A stretch of DNA of 64,000 nucleotides from Cladophialophora immunda (lineage: Eukaryota > Ascomycota > Eurotiomycetes > Chaetothyriales > Herpotrichiellaceae): assembly GCF_000835495.1 (NCBI RefSeq), contig NW_015622543.1, positions 1,658,239-1,722,238 on the forward strand, in the 5' to 3' direction. Shown one piece after another: positions 52,341 through 64,000 of the stretch (its first letter is position 1; each line of letters opens with the position of its first letter). A program made the position numbers and the translations under genes. The notes beneath the pieces were generated by a model that saw nothing but the letters and a program-made list of their open reading frames with translations, was not told the DNA's origin and made no database searches.

Positions 52341-55300
52341 TCACTCCATCCCAATCTCCTGCAACCGCACCAATTCAGCATACCTCCCGCCTCTGCGCAT
52401 CAGCTCTGCGTGATTCCCTCGCTCCACCACGCTCCCCCGCTCAAGAACGTAGATTACGTCCGCATGCTGGATCGTGCTGAGGCGGTGGGCGACGGCAATC
52501 GTGGTACGGCCCTTTGCGGCACGGTCGAGAGCCGCCTGGACGGTGGCCTCAGAGGACGAGTCCAGCGCGGAGGTGGCTTCGTCCAGGAGTCTTGAGAGCA
52601 TCACGGGTCAGTGCGGCTCCGGGGGAAATCTCAAAAGGAGAGGTTTTGGGAGCGGGCGGGCGGGATGGAGCTCACGTACAGGATTTTAGGATTGCGCAGG
52701 AGCGCCTTGGCAATGGCGATGCGTTGCCTTTGGCCGCCAGACAGCAGACTGCCCTTTGTACCCACGGAGGTGTCGAACCCGTCGGGAAGCGAGAGCTAGG
52801 ATCCGCGGTCAACTGGATTGCTCTTCAAGGCAGAGGGCAGCTTGTCGGTTGACTTACAATGTAATCATAGATGTTGGCGTCCTTGCACGCCTGGATAAGA
52901 TCCTCCTCCGACGCGTCCTCCTTGTCGGCGAGGACATTGTCTCGGATGGTGCCCATGTGCAGTGTGGTCTCCTGGCTCACGAGCGCCAGCTGCCGCCGGT
53001 AATCCTGGACCTGGTAGGTCGAAATCTCGTTCCCGTCCACGTAGACCGCTCCGGCTGCGACATCGTAGAACCTCTCGAGCAGCGAGATGACGGTGCTCTT
53101 GCCACTGCCACTGCCTCCCACCAGCGCAATGAACTGTCCCGGCTCGGCGGTGATGCTGACGTTCTTGAGGACCAGCCGACTGGGGCGCGTCGGGTAGAAG
53201 AAGGACACGTCGCGCAGTTCAATCTGGCCCTTGAGTCCATGCCGTACGGGCGTTCCTGTGACCGACCAGGAATCAATACTCGGTGTTCGACCGAGGAGAG
53301 TCTTCACCCGAGCGGCAGCCGCCCTCGCGTTGCTCATATCCCCGGCGTACGAAAAGATGGCGCCAGCCGCTTGTGATCCCCAGATAACGGCGACGAAGCA
53401 CACGAAGAACTGCTTCACCGAGTACTCGCCCTTTGCGATCAGGGTGCCTCCGTACCAGAAGGCCAGGCCGCTGGCAAAGAACATGAGGGATTGCGAAGTG
53501 GCGTAGAGCATGGAAGACAGGAGCAAAGATCGAAAGTCCTGCTTCAGCTGCTGCCCTAGCATTGCACTGTACTGCGAACAGACATCTCGTTCCATCCTCA
53601 GCGAAGCCACGGTACGGATTGCGGATGCAGCCTCACAGGCGAACCCCGCTGCTTCTGTTTGACGTCGAGTCCGTTTCTCCAAGTCCACCATGACCCAAGT
53701 CCGGAGGAAACCGCAGGCGAGCAGGAGTGGCATCGTCGAGGTGCACACAAGGGCGAGTTTCCAGCCAAAGGAACAGGATACGGCGATCGCTGCAATGATT
53801 GATACCACAAAGTTCAGGAGCGCCGCGAGTGTTGCTCCACTTATACCGGCTATCATGGTGGCCTCGGTGGAAAGCATGGATGCAAGTGCTCCAGAAGCGT
53901 TTTCCTTTACATCAAAGAAGGCCATATCTTGACGAAGAATGGCGCGGAAGGTCAAGTCTCTGGTATGCCGGATCAGCCGAGACGACGCCCAAGCAAAGGC
54001 CATGCCCTGAATCATGTACAGGACCAGGATGGTCAGTCCCAGCATGAGCAACATCCCGCACCAGAAATCAATGTCGTGACCACCTGTGCTAGCACTAGGA
54101 TCTACCAGCGAGATGATTGAGTTCCCGAAGAGGATAGCGAGGATGGGATATCCTGCTCCCGTGCCCATCGAGACAACAAAACCGAGTGTCATCCATGACT
54201 GTTCGTTTTGGTTGAGAGACCATATGAACTTAACGAGTTCCCAGAGATGGTAATGTTTCTGGTTCTCGTGTTTTTGGCACGTTTCGTCTGTCGAAGTTTG
54301 CGTCGACAACCGGTTCGCCGCGTTCTGGTCCTCAGAATCGACAACGCCACTGCGAAGGATTTCCGTATCGGCAGACGGCTGAATCGAGTCAATTTGCTGA
54401 GCCTCCACCATCGAGTGGTAGTCTCCTCGGTTGCGCATCAGTTCTTCGTGGGTACCTTGCTCGACGAGTTTCCCTGCGTTGAGAACCACTATGTTGTCAG
54501 CGTGCTTGATAGTCGACAGTCGATGGGCAATCACAAGAGTGGTTCGATTTTTGGAGGCAGCGTCCAGCGCGGCTCTTACAAGGCTCTCGGCCTGCAGGTC
54601 CAGCGAGGCAGTAGCTTCATCCAGAAGAAGAATCTTGGGGTTCGACACGACAGCGCGTGCGATTGCAATTCGTTGTCTCTGGCCACCAGAAAGGAGCATT
54701 CCCCGTTCCCCAACGCGAGCCTGAAATCCGCCGGGCAAGTTGGAGATGAATTCATACGCATTTGCCGTTCTCGCAGCCTCTTCAATCAGACCGGTCACTT
54801 TCTCTCCTGCTGCCTACTCACGTCAAACCCGAGTCTAGTTAGCGATTTCCGAGATTAGAAGCGTTGGGGCGGGTCTGCTGAGCAGGGCTTACATGCTCAA
54901 GTTCTGTTCCACACAGTCCGAAGCGGATGTTCTCGTACACTGTGGTGTTGAACAGAATGGGCTCTTGACCAACAACGGCAATCTGGGCCCGAAGCCAATG
55001 TAGGTTTAGTTCCTGTATGGGGAGTCCATCGAGGCTAATCTCGCCGCCGACAGGACGATAGAAGCGTTCTATCAGGCCCACCAGAGTCGACTTGCCAGAT
55101 CCCGACTTGCCCACAACAGCGGTGACCTTGCCGGACGGAATAGAGAAACTCAATTCATCGAGGACGACCTTGTCTGGGCGTGACGGGTAAACGTGTCGCA
55201 CGTTCTTGAAGACGATCTCGCCTTCCACAGTCGAGGGTTTTTTGCCAGCTCCGGACATCGGATCCAGGGGCGATTCCCGGTCGATAGCCTGAAATATCTT

Positions 55301-56529
55301 CTGGCCAGCAGCTACCGCCGTCGCAAAGGCACCGAAATGTGGCGCCACGTGTCCGATGGACACTCCAGCCAGCATGGAAGAGAACACGACCGTGATGATC
55401 TTCGACACCGAAACGCTGCCATCATGTAGCAGGCGCGATCCTTCCCAGAAGGCGAGGCCGTACTGCAAGTTCATGATGGCCATCATCGCGGCGATCATAA
55501 AGGCCAAGAAAGCTTTGCTCTTGAAATCGAACCGCTTGACGTTATCCAGGTGCATGCCGAAGTGTTTGGCCAGCCAGTCCTGTGCACCAAAGGCAGTGGT
55601 GGTTCGAATGGAAGTAAAGGCTTCTTCAGCGATGGTGGCTCCGATGGCGTAAGCATCGTTTGCCTGCGCCTGGTACTGCTTGATTCCTTTGCCAGCACCC
55701 CCCATGATGAGAATGATCAGAACGGTCACCGATAGCATGATGAGTGTCAGCTTCCAAGATCTGATGAAACCCACCGCAAGGGCTGCGAAGAAAGTCGTAA
55801 CTCCTGCGGCGGTAAGGCCCAATTTCTGAGATATACCATCCTGACATGTCTTAGTATTCTCTTCACAGACGGCAGACCGATTGAAAAAGCAATCACCTGA
55901 ATCATGTTCATATCGCCGCTTATGCGGCTGGCCACTTCTCCGGCCCCGATACTGTCAAAGAACGCAATGTTCTGTCGCATAATGGATTGAAGGTATGCTT
56001 CACGCGTTCTCCGCGTAATTGCCTCACCAGCGAAGGAGAAACCTTGGATGGCAATGAAGACGGCAACGAAGGATCCGATTCCTGACGTGGAGGATTGTCA
56101 ATAAGCAGGTGTACGAGTTCAGATTCCAAGGCCACGCACCCAGATATACGAAGTAAAGAGCAAGTCTCGAAAGCTGATGATTGAAGTCTGATGTAGCTGC
56201 TGATCCCGCTTGAAAACCTGTGAACCGTCCAGCCAAAGATCCTAGCACAAGCTATCATCATGTCAGCCTGGTAACTATTACCTAGACGCAGGTACAATGA
56301 AGCTCTCAAGTCTCCTTACCGTCATGAGGGGTTGCACGGCTCCCGACACGACGGCGGAGGAAGCAGACAGGGCCAGAATACAAATCTCCTGTCTGGAAGC
56401 ATATCGAAACAACGTCCAATACGTCACCTTGACGTCCGGTACCTCTAGCTGGGAAGTGAGGATGCTATCGCGTATGCTGTGGTCTTGTATGTCGACGTTG
56501 TGCTCAGACTTTTCGGCCATGCCAGCCAT
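52341..56529 (-). CDS. Full-length ABCB (MDR/P-glycoprotein type) ABC transporter
   Basis: Seven exons (56529-56320, 56251-56140, 56081-55897, 55840-54893, 54801-52858, 52795-52680, 52590-52341) give 1,254 residues in the order TMD1-NBD1-TMD2-NBD2. NBD1 has Walker [11 protein letters not shown], signature LSGGQRQR (522-529) and Walker [16 protein letters not shown]2 has Walker [11 protein letters not shown] and Walker [11 protein letters not shown]. Both H-loops (AHRLSTI) are intact, so both ATP sites look functional. The second exon begins after GATAG, giving [14 protein letters not shown]. It is likely a plasma-membrane exporter of lipophilic compounds. It is divergent from regulator E, which may control it. 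Confidence 0.92.
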
Positions 56530-57290
56530 CTCATCGAGGGGTAGGCCCGTTGGGCGTCGGGTCTGAGAAAAGAGCACGTCGGCTTGGTGAATAAGGAAAT
56601 TGTGGACGTCGCCGAACAAAGCAGTGGCAACACTGATGAACTGAGCGAGGGTTGAAGCCTACGAGGGTCGATCGACTCAAGGAACGCAGAACGCCTGCCA
56701 TTTTATGCGATCTCCAGCTCCAATACCAGCCCCGGCGTCGCACGATGCGCAGACGGTCTACCGGGGATTTGATTGAGCAAGGGTCCGATATACGAAGTGC
56801 AGCCATGGCTCATTGAATCAAAGGATCTCCCCTGGAATCTTCAGAGAGTTGAAAAGGTATAGTGATGGTGAACGGGCGATGCAGTTCGTTTTACCTCGTA
56901 CTACAAGAAGATTGACAGGGCGGAAACCCAACTCGGGCCCCTTGTTCTCCCGCTCAGCCGCGTTGATCCATACTAGTTCTCGCTTGACACCATCAGATCC
57001 AATTACCTGCAACGATATTTACTTTTGGCCATCGTTAGCTCAATGTGCTGACAGGGGGGCTCGCCTCGTATTCCGGTCAATCGGATTCGTCGGTGAACGA
57101 ACGACTCTCGTGCCTCGCCAGACTCCAGGCAACAAGAATTGTTGTTCCAACTTCAACTATCGAACGGGCCCAAGTTTGTGATTCTGCTGCGAGCAGATTA
57201 TGGAGCTACTATCTTCTATGTCTTGATTATCCTCACTGATCTGGCCGTGCCAGCCCACGTCCGCTTCGAAAGCCAAGCTCTTTCGCATTA
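56530..57290. promoter_or_regulatory. Divergent promoter, ABC transporter / regulator E
   Basis: A 761-bp region with an everted CCG-N6-CGG pair (TTCCGGTCAATCGGAT, 57071-57086). Such spacing could serve a Zn2Cys6 factor. An in-frame Met at 56619 for the ABC gene lies inside this region. Confidence 0.4.
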
Positions 57291-59106
57291 GTGGAGCAGT
57301 TTCAACGCACGCCGGTGGCATCTGCCATGGCGACGCCGGGAGTCTTGCAGTCTCTCGATGGATCCACAGACGGCGCCGTGCCTGCAGAAGAATCCGAGGC
57401 TAGACGAATACACAGGCGGCGGAGCCATCTGAAATCGAGACGGGGCTGCACTGCCTGCAGGAGGCGGAGAGTAAAGGTCGGTGCCGCAGCCTGAACACGT
57501 CCTGGGGTTATAGCTGACGAACCTCGTCTGCCGTCAGTGTGACGAAGAGCGTCCGCGATGCGGCAACTGCCAGCGCAGGGAGGAAGACTGCAGCCTCGAG
57601 AATCTGATCCCGGCATCGAGGACCAAAATACTGCGGCCCCAAGAACCATCCCTGGCCGCTGGTCCCCAGCACAGACTTCATTCGCATGTGAACATGCTGC
57701 AGATGAAGCTGCTGCACCATTTCAACACCGTGACAGCTGAGACGCTTGTGTTCGGCGTATCTATCTGGCGTGGCCATGTCATGGCTTTAGCACTGAAAGT
57801 AAGTTTCGTCTTGCCGGGAATGTTCACCCTCGGTTGACAAGCTCTGTTCCAGCATGAGTTTCTTATGCACGCTGTGCTCCTTATTGCGGCCAAACATCTG
57901 TGCTTTCTCAGCCCTGGTGATCCCTTATATCGGTCATCTTCAATCCTGCACCTCTCCGAAACGCTGCACCTCTTCCGACATGCTCTGACACACCAGGTCA
58001 CGGCCTCGAATGTCGACGCCTTGATCGCAACATCGACACTCCTGGTGCACTATGCCTGGGCGACAGATGAGGGCGTGATCCAAGCGCAAGACACTTCCAG
58101 GGCAGCGATCTCTGATTTGAGGTTGAACCTGAACATGGATCCACTGTTCTCTTTATCCCAGGGCCTGCGAACGCTGTTTATGAAGGCCAACCATTTCATC
58201 GAAAGGGGGGAAAGCATATTTGCGACCTCAGCCCGGTATCGCCCTCGCGAGTCACTCGAGCAAGCCACCATTGGGCACCCCAAGCCGTCACAGGACTTGG
58301 AGATTCTCATTTCCGAGGCGTACTGCAAACACCGCGCAACATCGGGAAGGCCAGTCGTTGTTTATCCAAAGTCCCTCTTCCCGGGCTCGGTGGAGCGATT
58401 CTTTCTTGATCTCCGGACAGGCCACGAGGAGGCCCTCCCAAGACAGGAGGGCTCAGGTGATGATGGTGGTGGTGATGATGCTGAAGAGGATCTTGAATTG
58501 ATCGGCTTCCTCGATGCGACCTCGCGATTGGTGCTTATCTTGGGCCTCTTTGGCCAGCAATCATCCTCCACTGGCACGCGATTTCCGATAGAGGCTGACC
58601 TGGCGCCCAATCCGACACAGGTCTCCAATGCAGTCGACGGAACTGGAGGTCGTCATTTCCCGCCGCTCTCGGACCTCGCACGTTATATCTTTGCCTTTCC
58701 GACACGCTCCACCGATACCTTCATCCGACTTGTCCAGCACCACCATCCACATGCCCTTCTCGTCTTGTCCCTGTTCTACCGCGCCGTCTCAATACTCCTT
58801 CCGCAGCAACAATGCTGGTGGAGCCAAAGGCGGGCTCGGGTCGTCGGATCGGCCATTGAATGCGCATTGCGAGCACAGGGTGATGCGCATTTGGATGCGA
58901 TCTTGCAGGAGGGTAGGAAGGTACTTGATGGTGGCACTGCAGGAATTTCGAGTTGTCAGAATACCGAACACAACCCGCAGGACCTCTTGAGAGTGGACAC
59001 GTGGGATGCAACGTGGAAGCGAACTCGATGTGTCTTGGAAAGGTTCGGCTGGAGGAAAGGACGTTGGTATTCTGAAGAGCTAGCTCTATCTTCGCGGAGC
59101 ACGTAA
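57291..59106 (+). CDS. Zn2Cys6 transcription factor (regulator E)
   Basis: Three exons (57291-57476, 57538-57798, 57853-59106) give 566 residues. The first intron splits the cluster: GCTACRRRRVK joins CDEERPRCGNCQRREEDC, a textbook C6 pattern preceded by basic RRIHRRRSHLKSRRG. The remainder follows the Upc2-like layout: short exon 2, then the HEFLMHAVLLIAAKHL helix starting the C-terminal domain and a poly-Gly/Asp patch (GDDGGGDDAEED). Sterol-type Upc2 relatives and many unrelated C6 factors share this layout, so no ligand can be assigned. It is divergent from the ABCB exporter, making that gene a likely target. Confidence 0.88.
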
Positions 59107-59523
59107 CCGCTGTACCGCCCTTGTTACGTTTTCACTTGAACGATGAGAGTTTCTGTATCATGTGCTGCTGTGCATCTCTGTGTATACTGCTCTTGATCAG
59201 TCACCATTTTGTGTCACCGACGTCAGATCTCTCTCGATGTTTCTCTCTTGTTCTTATCCACTAAGGATTATGCATCGCTGCAGCACTGCGGCCACATCCC
59301 ATAAGACCTGTCACTTTGCGGTCGAAAGACGCCGATAAATTCCCCATGAGGCTGACGAATCGAGGACCGAGACAAAAGTGATAACTGATCAGATGCCCAA
59401 GAGATATTTCAGCTTCATGAGGAAGAGGCGAATTTTCCAGAAAACTGACCTTTTATGGACGCCACCCCACGGTCGCATTTCAAGCATTATCCAAGGTAAA
59501 TACATTCCAAGTTCCGACCAGAT
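59107..59523. other. Convergent intergenic region
   Basis: A 417-bp stretch between convergent 3' ends of regulator E and the BTB gene. Nothing notable was seen. Confidence 0.4.
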
Positions 59524-60239
59524 TCACGAGAGACTCATTCTCCAGTTCGGGAGTCGCTGGAAAATTTGAAGCAGGTCAAATGGGAATGCTGGGACAGATG
59601 TACAGGTTTCGCGCCAGAGAGCCTCGACGTCGGAGCCTTTGCCCAGACTAGCAAAATGGGTACAAGCGACATAAACGGCATTGTTACGTAGTTTGTGTGC
59701 CTCGTCGGGAGTGTGGAGATAGACGGTCGGGATGGAATTCAAGAAGTCCTTCTGGTTCCAACGCCGGTTGCTTGTGTCCCTGAACTTCTCAATTGCCATT
59801 TCACCAAGCTTCTCGACGTCGTATTTGACCGAGATAGAGAAGACTTTGGCGTGTTGCTTGAGGCCCTCGAACTCGAAATCTGCATATTCCGCTCGGTAGA
59901 AGAATTCAATCATCCTTCTCACAATCTCAACGTCATCTTCTGCGAGGTCCACGGTTGGTTGTTCGGTTTCCTGCTCAGCACCCGGTCAGACATGAGAACT
60001 AGTTCCCTTTCGACGAAAGACAAGCACATACCGCCCATCGCTTGCTGCATGCTGTGTCGAAGAACGACGATTGAGAGCAGACAACAACCCTATGTACTTG
60101 AAATTTCTCATTCGCGCAGGTAATCGTCAGGTCTGTGAACGCGCCACTTAGGTACACCCTAGAAGTTTGTATCAGGTAGATTTGTGATACGGGTCAGCAG
60201 GACATACGATGGAAGCCAATCGGGAGGTTGAGCCATCAT
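59524..60239 (-). CDS. BTB/POZ domain protein
   Basis: Three exons (60239-60208, 60158-60032, 59970-59524) give 201 residues. The domain reads GAFTDLTITCANEKFQVHR, then VVCSQSSFFDTAC, and after the second intron TVDLAEDDVEIVRRMIEFFY, followed by YDVEKLGEMAIEKF. This is the common fungal small BTB family with a short BACK-like helical tail. BTB domains mediate dimerisation and often recruit Cul3 ubiquitin ligase; filamentous fungi carry tens to hundreds of such short proteins with unknown partners. The 11-residue first exon is supported by exact phase and splice sites. Confidence 0.88.
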
Positions 60240-60461
60240 GATGGATTTGACTCTGGGATTGTGTAGTGTTCAAGGCAACGGTGAGAGTTGAAGAAGAAGG
60301 TTGCAGGTGTGCGGTGAGATGGATGTCTATTTTCATTGACTGGCCGCGCCTGACAGATCTGGATGCCTGATGTCACCTCACTTCACTTCCGGAGGGTATT
60401 CAAGGCCGAGCAATCGTTGTAGAAGGCTTTGGATATCGTGAAGTGAATGTTGCTGTTGCTG

Positions 60462-63017
60462 TCACCAGATTGGCAAATTGTCGGTGAAAGGGGGGATTAT
60501 GTTCATCTCGTTCGGCCCAAAGACGGATTCGAGGAACGCGTCGCTGTGATCTGCAAAGCCAAGAGCGGGCACGGCAGAGAAAAAGTTGTCTGGCAGAAGC
60601 ATCATTGATGAGTCGGGCACTGGCATTGAGTCGAAAACCGACTGAGGTGTATGGGAGGAAAGGTCGTCCGGGTTAGAACCAGCGGGCCGTTGTTGCTCTC
60701 GAGAGGAACTAGAGCCCGCCGCGTCTCGTGTATTCCTGTCACTGTAGGCAGTGTGGTCAAACTCTCCGAGCTCTGAATGCCTGGCGGCGTCGTCTGAAGT
60801 GGTATTTCGTGGCGACAAGCGTTCGTGTTGAGAAACGTGGTCGCATTCCCCTGCAAGCCTGTGTCCACTCATCGAATTGGAGCCCGTGACCCTGGACGCA
60901 GTGGGAAACCATAGGCCTCTGATCAACTCGCTATACCGCTGTGCGATATGGCGTTTGCCTAAAGCTGCCATCCGTAACGCTAAGGTGAACTTCCTCACCA
61001 AGGCTTTCACCTCTAGCTGTTCACTGCTAGAGGTGAGTGCGCCAAATATTTCTGCCTTGTAAAGGAAGACACCAGAGTAAATGCCGTACCTACGATGTAA
61101 TCAGTTGCACTCAACTGTAGAAGTGCGAGCGGAAAGACAAAGTGAAGATATCGGGGGGTTGACTGACAAGTAATATCGAGTAGGCAGATATCTCAAACAC
61201 ATGGTAGAATCGCATTCCCCAATGATTTTCAACACCATTTTCGCGGCTCGGATAGCTTCAAACACGTAGCGACCGTCTGGAGAGGCCATGACTCCCCGAG
61301 GAAAGAGGTGGCGTCTTTTACTTCTCATCGATGATTGCTCCTCAGTGAGGCCTTTGTCCAAGCCGGAGGCCCTCGTAACGATGGCCTGAAAGGAGAATGC
61401 GTTGACATACAAACACAAATACTCATACATGAGAGAGAGCGTGCATCTGAGCTTGGGGCCCAATGGGAACTCGCTCCATGTAGAGTGCCACATCAGCAGA
61501 GCCTTCAACAAATCATCAAGATAGCGGCTGTAGTCGCCCGTCAAGGTCATTCCAAGAGTCCGTGCTCGTGAAGAGTACAGGATATCGTGCGAGTTGTGTA
61601 GAAGCTGCGTGAGTTCGATGGTGGCTTGAAGCACAGAGGCGTAGTCCTCGTCGTTGGAAGAAGGTAGGAGGCTAGGGAAGTCGTTCGCCGTGAATCGCGT
61701 GGACAGAGAAGGGCCTCTAGACCAGAACGACTGACCCATTCGGACGGATATCTGACGGTCTGCCAGGTAGACATCTGTTCTTCAGTTACCCAACCTAAGT
61801 TCTTCCAGAAGGTTGGCAATTAGTTTCATACAAATCCAAGCAAGACGCTTGCGGTCGATCTGATCTTTTGTTTGACCGACAAACTCTTCACGAAAAGAAG
61901 TCCTGTCAAGGCGGAGGAGATAGGCGTGTCTTACTGCTTGGCCCACCAGAGACCAGGCAGTGCCGTCTTCCGTGAAGGACCCTTTCGTTGAGCGTACGCT
62001 GGAAGGGTAGTCTAGCCGGACATCGGGGAGCCAGTCTGACAGCAATAAGAGGCCTTCGACCGAATTAACGTGGTGAGTGTGCGGTAAGGCGAGCAAGATA
62101 TCAAGAAGCAATTCTTTCGTGTAGGTCCAACAGTGGTGGTGGACTTCATCCCACGCAGGATCGAATCTAGACGCAATAGTCATGATGACGGTCAGGAGAA
62201 ATGGCTCGTTGGTTGCCACTTCGTTGATGTTATGCGCCAGTAGCACATATTTGGGCACGATTGGAAGAAAGGGATGGTATCTCTCAGCGTACCTGAGAGG
62301 GAATTAGGTTCAGAAATGTGTGAAGAATCATGTAACCTACAGGCTGATAAGTTCCTTAATATCCTCTGGCCTCAAAACCCCTTTTATGACAAGTTTGTAG
62401 GCGGCTATGCCTTCTTCAGTCGTGGGTTGTCTTTGCATTGGTGGCGTAGCTGTTGGATGGTTCTCTTGTACATTCATATTGGGAGAATATGCGTCATCAT
62501 TCCCAAGGTCGTCGAGAGGTGAGGGAAAGCTGGAACATTGCTGTCCATCTTCGCCAGTCTCCTCGCAGCTGCGAGATCTTGCTCGAGTGAGGATTTGTAG
62601 TGCATCCGACGGGTTTCTTAGTTCCGCGTAGATAGGTTCTTCGTCTAGGTCACCCGAAACGTTTCCTTCGGCGGCTTCTCTATCGCCACGAGGTATAGCT
62701 GCTGTCTGTTCGCGCTGCTGGCCAGGACTGCCGACCACACTGTTGGAGGCGCCCTTCAGCAGACCTGTTCGTGACCGACGAGCCCTATACAGGCTGTAGT
62801 CACCGCCGCGCCGCGAGGAAGCAAGCGTACAATCATGGCCGACCCGAAAGCACTCAAGGCACGGTGGCTTGCCGACCTCGCCCACGCTGTTTCTAGACAT
62901 TATCAGCATAATAGGAGCCACATGCGGAAACACGTACAGGTCGCATCGCGTTTTCCTTCCCCGACAGCGTTCACATGCGCGATAAATGCGCTTTCCAGTT
63001 CCGGTAGTCATGTTCAT
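60462..63017 (-). CDS. Zn2Cys6 transcription factor with fungal-specific domain (regulator F)
   Basis: Five exons (63017-62938, 62886-62341, 62292-61832, 61774-61168, 61089-60462) give 773 residues. The cluster CERCRGRKTRC is joined by the 51-nt first intron to PPCLECFRVGHDC. The DNA-binding part is followed by a Glu/Ser-rich linker and YHPFLPIVP, the start of the fungal-specific domain, which is typical of the lactose/xylan-regulator branch (AWIYVYLADRQISVRMGQSFWSRGP). The C-terminus is acidic and Pro/Phe-rich. Its closest neighbour upstream is a sugar transporter on the same strand, so a role in carbon-source control is possible. Confidence 0.88.
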
Positions 63018-63562
63018 GCACCTGCAATAAAATCCACAGCTCTCATTATTTCATGGACCAGGGAATTCATGAAACACAGGCCTAGAGAGTTGGAGTAGCA
63101 AGTATCCGGCTGTAGTCGGCAGGATTACTCCTCGGCTATAGATGGCAATCCTTCCATTTGTTGTTCCCACCTGCAGGTTGCCAACCTTCATTTTTCGAGG
63201 GACCAATGAAAGGCTTGCTGCTCCCAAGAACATGCGGACTCAGGGGACAATAGTGGCTAAAAGATCAGGATGCAGGACAACCTTGTACCTTGTGCTGGTC
63301 GTCGAGATTCTGTTTTGGCGTCGTCAGCAGACTGCGATTTTAGCATTTCAAGTCGATTCAGCAGACTTCGAGGTGCCATTGGATTCACCTCGTTGCGTTG
63401 TTCGAGGTGACCATCCGGGCGGTGAGAATTATCACTAGAGGCTCGCTGGGTACGGGAACAGGCCTTTCCTTTTGCCATCCAGGAGCCATCCAGGAGTTTA
63501 ACATGGGGTTGATAAGGCTTCCCACCCAATCTAATCCCTTGAGCACCCAGCCACAGGGCCGT
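63018..63562. promoter_or_regulatory. Upstream region of regulator F
   Basis: A 545-bp region between regulator F and the 3' end of the sugar transporter. No gene was seen. Confidence 0.4.
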
Positions 63563-64000
63563 CTAGTCTCCTTTTACTTGGGTTTGGGTGCCAGATTTGT
63601 ACTCGTTCATCTCGGTGCCTTCTTTCTCCTCCCCAATAATGCAGTTGATCTCGTTGGCCCGCGGTCCCTGGTCCACGGCACCAAATATTCCGTTCATCTC
63701 TTCCAAGGTACGACCCTTCGTCTCTCTAATAAACACGAAGGCAAATGCGGCGTTACCCAAGCAAAAGACCCCGTACATGATGAAGGTTTTCCAGCCAAGA
63801 TTGTGGATTGCCGCGGGCGTAATCTTGGAAATGACAAAATTGAAAAGCCATTGTGTTGCGGCTAATGAAAATCAGATATCTCAGTCTTTGGAGACTCGAA
63901 AGTGGTTCAACTCACCACCAAGTGCAACGCCATAAGCTCGAGTGCGGGTGGGAAAGATTTCTCCCACATATATCCATGGCCTGACGAGTGGGGATCAGTG
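63563..64000 (-). CDS. MFS sugar transporter, C-terminal part (5' part outside window)
   Basis: Two exons are visible (63980-63916, 63861-63563), with an acceptor at 63981 leading off the window. The reading is PWIYVGEIFPTRTRAYGVALG, then ATQWLFNFVISKITP, GWKTFIMYGVFCLGN and the hallmark ETKGRTLEEMNGIFG. These are the TM10-TM12 region and the PETKG motif of fungal hexose/sugar porters. About 120 of an expected 530 residues are present. It is probably a plasma-membrane proton-coupled sugar importer. Confidence 0.9.

Noticed and set aside
1..64000. Transposons, CRISPR arrays, integrated virus
   Set aside because: No transposase, reverse transcriptase, terminal repeats, spaced direct repeats or viral structural genes were recognised on either strand.

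Overview
The window is nuclear DNA of a filamentous ascomycete (Pezizomycotina). The genes carry many short introns (about 45-100 nt, GT-AG with internal CTRAY-like branch sites), six zinc binuclear cluster (Zn2Cys6) regulators, and fungal families such as Dal5-type MFS permeases, COMT-like O-methyltransferases and QutC-like dehydratases. The style resembles Eurotiomycetes, perhaps the black-yeast relatives, but the exact lineage is inferred. About 31 protein genes and one clear gene relic are supported. No rRNA, tRNA, transposase or CRISPR array was seen.

Layout. 1-6.2 kb: an alpha/beta hydrolase (cut by the window edge), two short-chain dehydrogenases (SDRs) and a beta-lactamase-fold serine hydrolase. 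7.2-10.8 kb: an island of housekeeping genes (a secretory-pathway membrane protein, mitochondrial frataxin, mitochondrial ribosomal protein uL30m). 10.8-11.9 kb: a decayed TPR (kinesin-light-chain/NLR-type) relic. 11.97-41.6 kb: a dense accessory block with a Gfo/Idh/MocA oxidoreductase, a shikimate/quinate dehydrogenase, an Old Yellow Enzyme, an SDR, two dehydroshikimate-dehydratase-like TIM barrels, an FAD dehydrogenase of the 3-ketosteroid dehydrogenase/fumarate reductase type, a Dal5-type permease, a 4-coumarate:CoA-ligase-like enzyme, a TesB thioesterase, an AMACR-like CoA racemase, an O-methyltransferase and two Zn2Cys6-type regulators. 42-64 kb: four more Zn2Cys6 regulators, a UNC93-like transporter, an M20 amidohydrolase, a methyltransferase, a full ABCB transporter, a BTB protein and the end of a sugar transporter.

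How they may work together. Five enzymes of the central block end in canonical or near-canonical peroxisomal targeting signals (shikimate dehydrogenase SRL, Old Yellow Enzyme SKL, FAD dehydrogenase ARL, thioesterase SRL, AMACR ARL). A sixth (dehydratase 1) gains AKL through a predicted 23-nt terminal exon. With the CoA ligase, racemase and thioesterase this suggests a peroxisome-located catabolic route that activates an acid as a CoA ester, corrects its 2-methyl stereochemistry, dehydrogenates or reduces a ring and aromatises a hydroaromatic (quinate/shikimate-like) moiety. The substrate is unknown. The pathway is inference; the tags and families are read from the sequence.

Gene models were assembled by hand from reading frame, splice consensus and family fit, so exon edges are predictions. 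Noteworthy details are a 4-nt microexon needed for the 4CL-like frame, a 20-nt microexon and an apparent one-base frameshift in one SDR, a regulator with only half a zinc cluster, and repeated CGG/CCG dyads in several promoters.
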